From an uncultured Gammaproteobacteria bacterium (GTDB lineage Bacteria; Pseudomonadota; Gammaproteobacteria; Halothiobacillales; Halothiobacillaceae), in NCBI GenBank assembly GCA_938004235.1, contig CALKWL010000002.1:1-6786 (forward strand): a DNA stretch of 6,786 bases, given 5' to 3'. The translations under genes were made by a program, and so were the position numbers. The notes beneath the pieces were generated by a model. The model ran no database searches. It was given only the letters and a program-made list of their open reading frames with translations, and was not told the origin of the DNA. Numbering within the stretch: position 1 is the stretch's first letter; every line of letters starts with the position of its first letter. Below, piece after piece: positions 1 through 6,629 of this stretch.

Positions 1-92
1 AATGCTCACATACTGCGTGTATGCTGCGCTTTTTCGCCGGATTTTGGCTTGCCATTATCGACTTGATCGAATTTATAGAAGTGCCCTAACCT
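1..92. other. Region downstream of hisS; possible partial palindromic element
   Basis: No gene is supported after the hisS stop. There is no stem followed by a T-run in the direction of transcription. CATAC (9-13) and GTATG (19-23) form a small hairpin. On the minus strand, the order GCGCAGCATAC, loop, GTATGTGAGCATT resembles the tip of a long intergenic hairpin that I recall recurring after many gammaproteobacterial genes. The partner arm would lie left of base 1. Confidence 0.3.
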
Positions 93-1406
93 TTAATCAA
101 TTGAAATATTCAAAACCAGCGCCATCTCCAAGGCTTTTGCCAGAGCGTCCAAAGCCAGGCTCTGCTGCTCGCCCTCGCCGCGTAAAGGCTTGAGTTGCGC
201 TATGCCCTGTTTGACCTCATCTTCGCCCAAAACCAAGGCAAACGTCGCCGCCGATTTGTCGGCACGCTTGAACTGGGTCTTGAAACTGCCTCCGCCGGCA
301 TTGGTCTGGATGCGCAGTCCGGGCAGCACATCGCGCAGACGTTCTGCCAGAACCAGGGCTTCGCGTTCGGCGTCAGCGCCCAGGGCGACCACATACACAT
401 GGGGCGCTGCCGCCTGGAGCTGGGCTTCGCCGTAGGTCTCACCCAGCAGAGCAAGCAGGCGCTCAAGACCGATGGCGAATCCGGCGGCAGGCGTCGGCGA
501 ACCGCCAAGCTGCTCGACCAGGCCGTCAAAACGCCCGCCTGCGCAGATTGTGCCTTGTGCGCCCAGCCGCGTGGTCACCCACTCAAACACGGTCTTGTTG
601 TAATAATCCAACCCGCGCACCAGTTTCGGGTTGATTTCCAAACGGATGCCCGCAGCATGCAGCAGGTCGCACAGGCGCAGGAAATCAGCGCGTGATTCCT
701 CATCCAGATGTTCATCCAGACGCGGTGCATTCAGCAGAATCGCCTGCACCTCGGGGTTTTTGGAATCGAGCACGCGCAAAGGGTTGGTTTCCAGACGACG
801 CAGACTGTCTTCGTCCAGATGCGCCGCATGTTGTCGCAGGAAGTTGACCAGGTGCTCGCGATACACCGCACGCGCCGCATTGCTGCCCAGCGTGTTGATT
901 TGCAATACGACTTCATCGGCAAGGCCAAGCTGTTTCCACAGGCGCGCGGCCATCAGGATCAGTTCGACATCCATCTCGGGCGAGGATACGCCGAAGGTTT
1001 CGACACCCAGCTGGTGAAACTGGCGGTAGCGGCCTTTTTGCGGGCGCTCGTGGCGGAACATCGGCCCCATGTACCACAGACGCTGCTGCTGATTGTGCAG
1101 CAGGCCGTGCTCCAGGCAGGCGCGCACGCAGGAGGCGGTGCCTTCGGGGCGCAGGGTCAGGCTCTCGCCGTTGCGATCCTCGAAGGTGTACATCTCCTTT
1201 TCCACAATGTCAGTGACTTCGCCGATGGAGCGCTTGAACAGCGCGGTGCTTTCCACGGCGGGCATGCGAATTTCATGATAGGCATAGGCCGCCATTAAAT
1301 CGCGCAGAATACTTTCAAGCCGCTGCCAGGCAGGGGTGTCACTTGGCAACGCATCGTGCATGCCGCGTATGGATTGGATCGAGCTTGGTTTAGTTGGTTG
1401 GGTCAT
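93..1406 (-). CDS. hisS: Histidyl-tRNA synthetase (class II)
   Basis: HisS charges tRNA-His with histidine using ATP in the cytoplasm. The 437-residue product is close to the usual bacterial length (E. coli about 424). Visible landmarks are RGMHD at 14-18, TLRPEGT at 84-90, class II motif 2 around 113-132 (MFRHERPQKGRYRQFHQ), the histidine-specific LVRGLDYY at 262-269 with its conserved Arg264, and motif 3 GFAIGLERL at 309-317. The C-terminal anticodon-binding domain runs from about 335 to the end (HVYVVALG, then NAGGGSFKTQFKRADKS). I chose the ATG at 1406. The reading frame stays open to a GTG at 1449-1451, but those 15 codons lie within the REP hairpin and would add residues (LRRDAAPTRKN) unlike any HisS N-terminus. 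No clear Shine-Dalgarno precedes the ATG. It is the last gene of the cluster, 78 nt after ispG. The stop is TAA at 93-95. Confidence 0.97.
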   Translation of the reverse strand: MTQPTKPSSIQSIRGMHDALPSDTPAWQRLESILRDLMAAYAYHEIRMPAVESTALFKRSIGEVTDIVEKEMYTFEDRNGESLTLRPEGTASCVRACLEHGLLHNQQQRLWYMGPMFRHERPQKGRYRQFHQLGVETFGVSSPEMDVELILMAARLWKQLGLADEVVLQINTLGSNAARAVYREHLVNFLRQHAAHLDEDSLRRLETNPLRVLDSKNPEVQAILLNAPRLDEHLDEESRADFLRLCDLLHAAGIRLEINPKLVRGLDYYNKTVFEWVTTRLGAQGTICAGGRFDGLVEQLGGSPTPAAGFAIGLERLLALLGETYGEAQLQAAAPHVYVVALGADAEREALVLAERLRDVLPGLRIQTNAGGGSFKTQFKRADKSAATFALVLGEDEVKQGIAQLKPLRGEGEQQSLALDALAKALEMALVLNISID

Positions 1407-1424
1407 ATTCGGTATGTTTTTGCG

Positions 1425-1476
1425 TGTAGGAGCGGCGTCTCGCCGAAGCACATCGCGGCGAGACGCCGCTCCTACA
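1425..1476. repeat. Inverted pair of GTAG-headed REP units (perfect 21-bp palindrome)
   Basis: Positions 1425-1445 and 1456-1476 are exact reverse complements (21 of 21) around a 10-nt loop. Each arm has the build of a REP unit: a GTAG head (1426-1429 on plus, 1472-1475 on minus), a short linker, then a mini-palindrome. On the minus strand this is GCGGCG-TCT-CGCCGC (1455-1469); on plus it is CGGCG-TCT-CGCCG (1433-1445). Head plus stem-loop, placed tail to tail, matches the known REP doublet (BIME) design whose spread is attributed to RAYT transposases. The family assignment is from memory of similar GTAGGAGCGGC elements in Gammaproteobacteria. No T-run follows either arm, so it is not a canonical intrinsic terminator. 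It begins 8 nt after the ispG stop and ends 18 nt before the hisS start. Confidence 0.85.
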
Positions 1477-1484
1477 GTGTCGGT

Positions 1485-2582
1485 TTAATTTGTATCCTGC
1501 GTTTTCGTGTCTGCAATTTTTGCTCGCACGACGCGCTCCAGCTCATCCACCAGATTTTCATTGGTAACTTTGTGATGTGGTTGGCCGTCGATGTACAAAA
1601 GATTCGGTTTGCCGCCGGTCAATCCCACGGCGACTTCGCGCGCCTCGCCGGGACCATTGACCACGCAGCCAATGACGGCAACATCCAGCGGCGTGTCGAT
1701 GTTTTCCAGACGCTGTTCGAGCATGTTCACGACCTTGATGACATCGAATTCCTGGCGCGAGCAGGAGGGGCAGGCGATGAGGTTGATGCCGCGTGAGCGC
1801 AGGTGCAGGCTTTTGAGAATATCCCAACCGACCTTGATCTCTTCGACCGGGTCGGCGGCCAGTGAGACGCGAATGGTGTCGCCGATGCCTTCGGAGAGCA
1901 AAAGCCCCAGGCCGATGGCTGACTTGACCGCGCCGGAACGCAGGCTGCCTGCTTCGGTAATGCCCAGATGCAGCGGTTGTTCAATCTGTTTGGCGAGCAG
2001 GCGGTAGGCTTCGACAGTTAAAAACACATCCGAGGCTTTCAGGCTGACCTTGAAGTCGGGAAAGTTGAGGTGCTCAAGAATTTCCACGTGGCGCAGGGCG
2101 GACTCGACCATGGCTTCGGGCGTAGGTTCACCGTATTTTTCCTGTAAATCCTTTTCCAGCGAACCGGCATTCACGCCGATGCGGATCGGAATGCCCTTGT
2201 CACGCGCCGCTTCGACCACAGCACGCACGCGGTCTTCGCGTCCGATATTGCCGGGGTTGATGCGCAGGCAATCGGCGCCCAATTCGGCCACGCGCAAGGC
2301 GATGCGGTAGTCAAAATGAATGTCGGTAATCAGCGGAAAGCAGCCGACGCGCTTTTTGATTTCGCCGAAGGCTTCGGCAGCGTCCATGCTGGGTACGGAA
2401 ACGCGCACAATGTCGGCACCCGCCTGCTTGAGTGCCATGATTTGCGCGAGCGTGGCTTCGACATCCCGGGTTTCAGTGTTGGTCATGCTTTGTACGCTGA
2501 CCGGCGCATCACCGCCGACCGCTACTTTGCCGACCATGATTTTGCGTGAAATACGCCGTGCAATGGTGTGGGTGTGCTGCAT
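1485..2582 (-). CDS. ispG: 4-hydroxy-3-methylbut-2-enyl diphosphate synthase (HMBPP synthase)
   Basis: IspG (GcpE) carries out the penultimate step of the MEP isoprenoid pathway, reductively opening MEcPP to HMBPP with a [4Fe-4S] cluster fed by ferredoxin or flavodoxin. The 365-residue product is near the E. coli length (372). The N-terminal TIM-barrel part carries VSVQSMTNTETRD (28-40), ADIVRVSVPS (56-65), TDIHFDY (86-92) and LRINPGNIG (106-114). The cluster domain has CPSC (Cys271, Cys274), Cys306 in IGCVVNGPGEA and Glu313, matching the three Cys and one Glu ligands known for the family. The ATG at 2580-2582 lies 3 nt after the rodZ stop with only a weak ribosome-binding site (GGAT), so translation is probably coupled to rodZ. 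The stop is TAA at 1485-1487. Nothing looks truncated. Confidence 0.98.
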   Translation of the reverse strand: MQHTHTIARRISRKIMVGKVAVGGDAPVSVQSMTNTETRDVEATLAQIMALKQAGADIVRVSVPSMDAAEAFGEIKKRVGCFPLITDIHFDYRIALRVAELGADCLRINPGNIGREDRVRAVVEAARDKGIPIRIGVNAGSLEKDLQEKYGEPTPEAMVESALRHVEILEHLNFPDFKVSLKASDVFLTVEAYRLLAKQIEQPLHLGITEAGSLRSGAVKSAIGLGLLLSEGIGDTIRVSLAADPVEEIKVGWDILKSLHLRSRGINLIACPSCSRQEFDVIKVVNMLEQRLENIDTPLDVAVIGCVVNGPGEAREVAVGLTGGKPNLLYIDGQPHHKVTNENLVDELERVVRAKIADTKTQDTN

Positions 2583-2585
2583 GAT

Positions 2586-3506
2586 TTACTGATCCGTGGT
2601 CGCGCCAAGTTTGGGGATGAACGCCTTGCCGCCGGGACGGGAATAGGCGCTCAAATCCACGTTTTGGCCGTCGAGCTCGACTTTAATGTCGCTGGCGCGC
2701 CCGAGGGTGATTTCAAAGGGTCGCACGCCATCCAAGGTTTTTATTTGCCCCGGCGGAATCATGCCTTCAAAGATGACCTCACCCTGTACATCCTTGACGC
2801 GCACCCATGAACCCTGAGCGCTGCCTTGTCCGCTCAGCGTCAGTCCCTGTGGGCTGACGGGCTTGTGCGTTTCGGTCGGCATATCCGTCGGCTGCGTCTT
2901 GGCTCCAGGTTCAACGGCGCCTGCCACGGGCTCGCCGACGACGATACCCTGCGTTGTGGCGAGCGCAGGAGGCGCGGGGCGGGGCGGGGCAGCGGGGGGA
3001 GGCAGCGGTATGCTCGGCAGCGCTGCGTCAGGCTCCAGCGCGAGCTGGAGTGAGCTTTCGGGCGCAGGTTCCAGCGTGCCGCTTACAATGCGTAGGGACT
3101 CGGGAAAGAAGCGCGCGGCGAAAAATCCAAGCGCCACAATACCCAGAAGAATAATCAATTTGCCCCAGGGAAAGCTGGATTGAGGTTTTTTGAGGCGCAT
3201 CGGCTCAATTGGCGTGATATGGCGCATGCCCCCTTGGCCTTGCTCGCCCGCAAGCTGAGCATAAGCCCGCTGAAGCTGACGCTCATCAAGATGCAGGAAC
3301 GCCGCCCATTTGCGCAGGTAGCCATGTACATAGACGGCGCTGGGCATGGCTTGTAGATCTTCCTGCTCCATGGCTTCAACGACATGTGCGCCAAGATTGA
3401 GTTGGCGCGCGAGCTCAGCCTGGGTCATGCTCGCTGATTCGCGCGCACGTCGCAGCATGGCGCCCAGGCTGGGGGCGGTTGAGGCGGGGGGCTGTGCAGA
3501 AGTCAC
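2586..3506 (-). CDS. rodZ: Cytoskeleton protein RodZ (HTH, one TM segment, DUF4115)
   Basis: RodZ is a bitopic inner-membrane protein that ties MreB filaments to the cell-wall elongation machinery and helps set rod shape. The 306-residue product shows the full layout. An N-terminal HTH_25 domain spans about 14-80 (LGAMLRRARES, TQAELARQLNL, MPSAVYVHGYLRKWA) and binds MreB rather than DNA in characterised members. A basic stretch RLKK (104-107) precedes one membrane helix at about 114-131. A Pro/Ala-rich periplasmic linker follows (about 147-183), then the DUF4115 domain at the C-terminus (SWVRVKDVQGEVIFEGMIPPG). The start is GTG at 3504-3506; it overlaps the pilW stop by 4 nt (GTGA) and has a good GGGAG 6 nt upstream. 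The next in-frame Met (17) would cut into the HTH domain. Spacing implies co-translation with pilW and ispG. Confidence 0.95.
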   Translation of the reverse strand: MTSAQPPASTAPSLGAMLRRARESASMTQAELARQLNLGAHVVEAMEQEDLQAMPSAVYVHGYLRKWAAFLHLDERQLQRAYAQLAGEQGQGGMRHITPIEPMRLKKPQSSFPWGKLIILLGIVALGFFAARFFPESLRIVSGTLEPAPESSLQLALEPDAALPSIPLPPPAAPPRPAPPALATTQGIVVGEPVAGAVEPGAKTQPTDMPTETHKPVSPQGLTLSGQGSAQGSWVRVKDVQGEVIFEGMIPPGQIKTLDGVRPFEITLGRASDIKVELDGQNVDLSAYSRPGGKAFIPKLGATTDQ

Positions 3507-4309
3507 ATGGAGCTCCCGAGGCTATGCGCCTCGTCTGAGTCCGGAAACTTGCCGCGCAGCAACAGCTCGTAGTGCGCCTGAGCTTCGCGGTGTCCCAATG
3601 CTTTTTCGATTTTGGCGCCAAGCAGCAGGCTGGCCGGGTTCTGCGCTTCCAGCGCGTGGTAGCGCTGAAGGCTGACGCTGGCCTCCAGCGGTTTGTTTTG
3701 TTCAAGCTGTACAGAGGCCAGTTGCAGCCAGGCGTAGGATTGACGGGGATCAAGACGCAGCGCCTGGCGGAACGAGGCCTCGCTTGCCGCGATCTGGTTG
3801 CTCTGACGCTGGCACTGACCGATATTGGCCCAGGCAAAACCGGGCGTGCGATACAGCGGGTTGCTCAGGGCGCGCTCCAGCATACTTATCCCTTCACCAA
3901 ACTGCCCCTGGCGACAAAGAAACGAACCGTAGTTGTTGAGGATTTCCGCGTCATTGGGCGCAATCTCGATCGCGCGACGGAAATGCTCCTGCGCCAGCGC
4001 AGTCTGTCCTAGCGCATCTTGCAGAATGGCGTTGCCGTGTTGCACCAGGGCGGAGTCTGGGTCGTCGTTCAGCGCCCGGTTCAGCTTTTCAGCGGCAACG
4101 AATTTCTCACCGCGTTGCAGATAACTTAAGCCCAGCTGGGCGTTCACTTCGGCGGCGCGTTTCGGATCGGCTTCGGATTTGGGGCGTACGTCGGCGTCCG
4201 TTTTGTTGCCGTACAGCGGTTTGTTGCTGGAGCAGCCGCTCAACCCGAAGCTCAGGCCGAGAGACACGAGCGCGATGAGAGCGAGTCGGGCGTGGGCTAC
4301 AGTATTCAT
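3503..4309 (-). CDS. pilW: Type IV pilus assembly lipoprotein PilW/PilF (TPR)
   Basis: This is the outer-membrane TPR lipoprotein (PilF in Pseudomonas, PilW in Neisseria) that pilots the PilQ secretin into the outer membrane and is needed for stable type IV pili. The 268-residue product starts with a lipoprotein signal: a short polar N-terminus, hydrophobic core 9-23, then lipobox LSGC with the acylated Cys at 26. Ser at +2 predicts outer-membrane sorting. From about 54 onward it is built of tandem TPR helices: AEVNAQLGLSYLQRG, AAEKLNRALNDDPDS, AQEHFRRAIEIAPND, AEILNNYGSFLCRQG, and further units through about 230. The ATG at 4307-4309 shares one base with the rlmN stop (TAATG), with GAGG upstream. 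The position between rlmN and rodZ is the standard one for this gene. The rest of the pilus system is not in the window. Confidence 0.93.
   Translation of the reverse strand: MNTVAHARLALIALVSLGLSFGLSGCSSNKPLYGNKTDADVRPKSEADPKRAAEVNAQLGLSYLQRGEKFVAAEKLNRALNDDPDSALVQHGNAILQDALGQTALAQEHFRRAIEIAPNDAEILNNYGSFLCRQGQFGEGISMLERALSNPLYRTPGFAWANIGQCQRQSNQIAASEASFRQALRLDPRQSYAWLQLASVQLEQNKPLEASVSLQRYHALEAQNPASLLLGAKIEKALGHREAQAHYELLLRGKFPDSDEAHSLGSSM
3513..3533 (-). promoter_or_regulatory. rodZ ribosome-binding site with adjoining small stem-loop
   Basis: On the minus strand GGGAG (3513-3517) sits 6 nt before the rodZ GTG and supports that start. Directly upstream, inside the last pilW codons, CGAGGC and GCCTCG (3528-3533 and 3517-3522) can form a 6-bp stem with a 5-nt loop that touches the first G of the Shine-Dalgarno. 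Whether the stem affects rodZ translation is speculation; ribosomes finishing pilW would melt it. Confidence 0.45.
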
Positions 4310-5505
4310 TACGACGGCCTCAGATTCATGCGTTGCAGACGTTCGCCGCGGCGAGCACGATCCTCCACCTCTCCCACCAGCTGACCGCAGGCGGCGTCAA
4401 TGTCGTCTCCACGGGTGCGGCGCGGCACGGTGGTGATGTCTGCGGTCTCCAGACGGCGCATGAAGCGGTCAATGCGCGCGCTGCTGGAGCGAGTGTACCC
4501 CGATTCAGGGAAGGGATTGAAGGGAATCAGGTTAACCTTGGCCGGACGCCCGCGCAGCAGGCGAATCAACTCATCGGCGTGTTCGTCGCTGTCGTTGACG
4601 TCGGCCAACATAACGTATTCGTAAGTGATGTGCGCGGTCGGCGCCTTGGGTGCGTAGGCATCACAGGCTGCCATCAGCTCCTTGAGCGGGTATTTTTGGT
4701 TTAAGGGCACCAGAACGTCACGCAGGCGATCGTTGGGAGCGTGCAAGGATACGGCCAGGGCAACATCAATGCGTTCTTGCAGACGCGCCATGGCTGGGAC
4801 GACGCCGGAGGTGCTGACGGTGACCCTGCGTTTGGACAGACCGTAAGCGTTATCCTCCATCATGATCTCGGCAGCATCCACCACTGCGTCAAAATTGAGC
4901 AGCGGCTCGCCCATGCCCATAAACACCACGTTACTGATTTTGCGGTCTGAAGGCAGGGATTTTTCAACCAGGCGATGTTCAGCCATAAAAAGCTGCGCCA
5001 CGATTTCCGCCGCGCTCATATTGCGGTTGAAGCCCTGGCGTCCGGTGGAGCAGAAGGTGCAGGCCAGGGCGCAGCCGACTTGCGAGGAAACGCATAGGGT
5101 GGCGCGGCTTAATCCGTCGGTGTAGCCGGCGCGACGCGGGTCGATGTAACCGTCGTCGTTGGAATTTTTTTCGGCTTCGGGGATGTAAACCATCTCCACG
5201 CTGTTGCCGGAATCGAGGCGGAGCACCCACTTCATCGTCCCATCACGGGATTTCTGTTCGAGCTCCACCTCAGGAATGCGAATTTCGGCGACCTGCGCGA
5301 GTTTTTCGCGCAGCGCCTTGGACAAGTCGCTCATCTCGGCAAAATCAGTCACGCCGCGCTGGTGTATCCATTTCAGGATTTGTGCAGCACGAAAAGGTTT
5401 TTCGCCGAGCTCGGCGAAAAAGGCTTCCAGCTTGTGTTTAGGCAAGCCAAGCAGGTTGATTTTGGATGACGAATCCGGATGTACGGTTTTGTCAGCAGCG
5501 ATCAT
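4309..5505 (-). CDS. rlmN: Dual-specificity 23S rRNA/tRNA adenine C2-methyltransferase RlmN
   Basis: RlmN is a radical-SAM enzyme that puts a methyl group on C2 of A2503 in 23S rRNA and of A37 in some tRNAs. From the ATG at 5505 the product is 398 residues (E. coli about 384). The N-terminal RNA-binding part includes INLLGLPKHKLEAFF (16-30) and KPFRAAQILKWIHQRG. The radical-SAM cluster motif CxxxCxxC is Cys145, Cys149, Cys152 (CALACTFC), followed by STGRQGFNRN and GMGEP (197-201). The two mechanistic cysteines are present: Cys138 (TLCVSS) and Cys373 (DIDAACGQL), the residue that is methylated in the E. coli enzyme. An in-frame TTG at 5509-5511 could start two codons earlier; neither start has a strong Shine-Dalgarno, so I prefer ATG. 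Residues about 111-133 form an insertion compared with enterobacterial RlmN. The gene overlaps pilW by 1 nt and follows ndk by 26 nt. Confidence 0.97.
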   Translation of the reverse strand: MIAADKTVHPDSSSKINLLGLPKHKLEAFFAELGEKPFRAAQILKWIHQRGVTDFAEMSDLSKALREKLAQVAEIRIPEVELEQKSRDGTMKWVLRLDSGNSVEMVYIPEAEKNSNDDGYIDPRRAGYTDGLSRATLCVSSQVGCALACTFCSTGRQGFNRNMSAAEIVAQLFMAEHRLVEKSLPSDRKISNVVFMGMGEPLLNFDAVVDAAEIMMEDNAYGLSKRRVTVSTSGVVPAMARLQERIDVALAVSLHAPNDRLRDVLVPLNQKYPLKELMAACDAYAPKAPTAHITYEYVMLADVNDSDEHADELIRLLRGRPAKVNLIPFNPFPESGYTRSSSARIDRFMRRLETADITTVPRRTRGDDIDAACGQLVGEVEDRARRGERLQRMNLRPS

Positions 5506-5531
5506 GTCCAAACGTCTTGTTCCGCCACAAA

Positions 5532-5957
5532 TTAACGTGGGCAGATCTGGTCGGCGGCAAAGAAATACGCGATTTCAGTTTCGGCGTTTTCCAGGCTGTC
5601 GGAACCATGCACGGCATTGGCATCAATGCTGTCGGCAAAGTCGGCGCGAATGCTGCCCGCTTCGGCCTTCTTGGGGTCGGTTGCGCCCATCAGCTCGCGA
5701 TTGCGTGAAATGGCATTTTCACCTTCCAGAACTTGGATCATGACCGGGCCGGAGATCATGAAGCTCACCAGATCACCGAAGAAAGGACGCTCTTTATGAA
5801 CAGCATAGAAGCCTTCAGCCTGTTCCTTGGTCAGCTGCGCCATTTTGGCCGCAATGATTTTCAGGCCGGCATGTTCAAAGCGACGCAGAATATCGCCGAT
5901 ATGGTTCTTGGCAACGGCATCGGGCTTGATGATGGACAGGGTACGTTCGAGAGCCAT
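5532..5957 (-). CDS. ndk: Nucleoside diphosphate kinase
   Basis: Ndk moves the gamma phosphate of ATP to other (d)NDPs through a phosphohistidine, balancing the nucleotide pools in the cytoplasm. The 141-residue length is typical. Signatures are ERTLSIIKPDAV (4-15, with Lys11), the central GDLVSFMISGPVMIQVLEGENAI, ELMGATDPKKAEAGSIR (88-104), and the active-site NAVHGSDS with catalytic His117. The C-terminus (AYFFAADQIC) is also typical. The ATG at 5955-5957 has a strong Shine-Dalgarno, GGAGA (5964-5968), 6 nt upstream. It is separated from iscX by 89 nt, which may hold its own promoter, and sits 26 nt ahead of rlmN, so both may share a transcript. Confidence 0.98.
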   Translation of the reverse strand: MALERTLSIIKPDAVAKNHIGDILRRFEHAGLKIIAAKMAQLTKEQAEGFYAVHKERPFFGDLVSFMISGPVMIQVLEGENAISRNRELMGATDPKKAEAGSIRADFADSIDANAVHGSDSLENAETEIAYFFAADQICPR

Positions 5958-6007
5958 GAGAAATCTCCTGATTTTGATTGAGAACGGGGGTGAAACATGC
6001 GCCGCGC

Positions 6008-6036
6008 ATTGTATGCGGGTTTGGGGGCAGGATAAA
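6008..6036 (-). promoter_or_regulatory. Possible sigma-70 promoter for ndk
   Basis: In the 89-nt iscX-ndk gap the minus strand carries TACAAT (6008-6013), one base from the -10 consensus. With a 17-nt spacer it is preceded by TTTATC (6031-6036), which matches the -35 consensus at only three positions. Initiation would fall near position 6001, leaving a leader of about 45 nt before the ndk ATG with its strong ribosome-binding site. The weak -35 box keeps this tentative. Confidence 0.3.
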
Positions 6037-6046
6037 AGCGCCCGTG

Positions 6047-6241
6047 TCAGGATCGTTCGTCAATCCAGGCCATTTGGATGGCTTCGAGGATTTTTTCACT
6101 GGATTTTTCCGCCGCGCCCGTAAACTCGGGCAGAGCGAGCACCCAGGCGTGCAGATCGGTAAAGCGTACCCACTGCGGATCGACATCAGGGTGAGCGGTA
6201 TCGAGCGCAATGGCAATGTCAAGGGTATCAGTCCAGTTCAT
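6047..6241 (-). CDS. iscX: Fe-S cluster assembly protein IscX
   Basis: IscX (YfhJ) is a small acidic protein that binds the cysteine desulfurase IscS and iron and tunes Fe-S assembly, much like frataxin. The 64-residue product matches the family length (E. coli 66) and follows it along its length: MNWTDTLDIAIAL, then AHPDVDPQWVRFTDLHAWV, then EKILEAIQMAWIDE at the end. The Asp/Glu-rich surface expected for iron and IscS binding is present. The ATG at 6239-6241 is preceded by a modest AAAGGCGG at about 7 nt. It lies 49 nt after fdx, the usual place at the end of the isc operon. Full-length and unremarkable. Confidence 0.96.
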   Translation of the reverse strand: MNWTDTLDIAIALDTAHPDVDPQWVRFTDLHAWVLALPEFTGAAEKSSEKILEAIQMAWIDERS

Positions 6242-6290
6242 GTCAGGCCGCCTTTTGTTTTGTGGTCACAGAGATTACGAAGATATGGGT

Positions 6291-6629
6291 TCAATGCCCT
6301 TCCGAGGCCAGGTTGATGGTGTATTTCGGAATTTCAACCACCAGGTCTTCGTCGCCTACGACGGCCTGACAGGACAGACGGGAATCCGGGTCGAGCCCCC
6401 AGGCCTTGTCCAGCATGTCATCTTCGCATTCAGATGGAGACGCAAGGCTTGCGCCGCCCTCGCGTACCCAGATGTGGCAGGTGGTGCAGGCGCAGGATTT
6501 TTCACAGGCGTGTTCAATGTCAATACCTTGCGCTTGGGCGGCATCGAGGATGGTATCGCCAGGTTGTGCGTCGATAACCATGCCGTCGGGGCAATAGCGT
6601 TCGTTGGGCAGGAAAATGATGCGTGGCAT
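6291..6629 (-). CDS. fdx: Isc-type [2Fe-2S] ferredoxin
   Basis: This is the adrenodoxin-like ferredoxin of the ISC system, which supplies electrons for Fe-S cluster assembly on IscU. The 112-residue product is almost the length of E. coli Fdx (111) and closely similar: PDGMVIDAQPGDTILDAA, EHACEKSCACTTCHIWVREG, EDDMLDKAWGLDPDSRLSC, and DEDLVVEIPKYTIN. The four cluster ligands fall at Cys42, Cys48, Cys51 and Cys87, the same numbering as E. coli. Cys46 is the known extra conserved cysteine. Cys68 (SECEDD) stands where, from memory, E. coli has Gln. The ATG at 6627-6629 has GGAG (6638-6641) 8 nt upstream. fdx normally follows hscA, but the 157 nt visible upstream contain no hscA end. Confidence 0.97.
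   Translation of the reverse strand: MPRIIFLPNERYCPDGMVIDAQPGDTILDAAQAQGIDIEHACEKSCACTTCHIWVREGGASLASPSECEDDMLDKAWGLDPDSRLSCQAVVGDEDLVVEIPKYTINLASEGH

Noticed and set aside
2..193. 63-codon plus-strand frame at the left edge
   Set aside because: More than half overlaps the hisS 3' end in antisense; the rest lies in the putative palindromic element. No family resemblance or ribosome-binding site.
195..1298. Long plus-strand open frames (195-695 and 708-1298) antisense to hisS
   Set aside because: They mirror the codon pattern of hisS on the other strand, show no recognisable domain, and hisS has a complete set of family motifs.
1407..1451. Longer hisS starting at GTG 1451
   Set aside because: The start lies within the REP doublet and the added residues are repeat-encoded; HisS proteins normally begin shortly before the QSIRGMHD region.
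1425..1476. Rho-independent terminator between ispG and hisS
   Set aside because: The stem is strong but neither side is followed by a T-run, and its subunit structure fits a REP pair better.
5204..5743. 179-codon plus-strand frame across rlmN and ndk
   Set aside because: It runs antisense across two well-supported genes and their gap, with no domain signature; a shadow frame.
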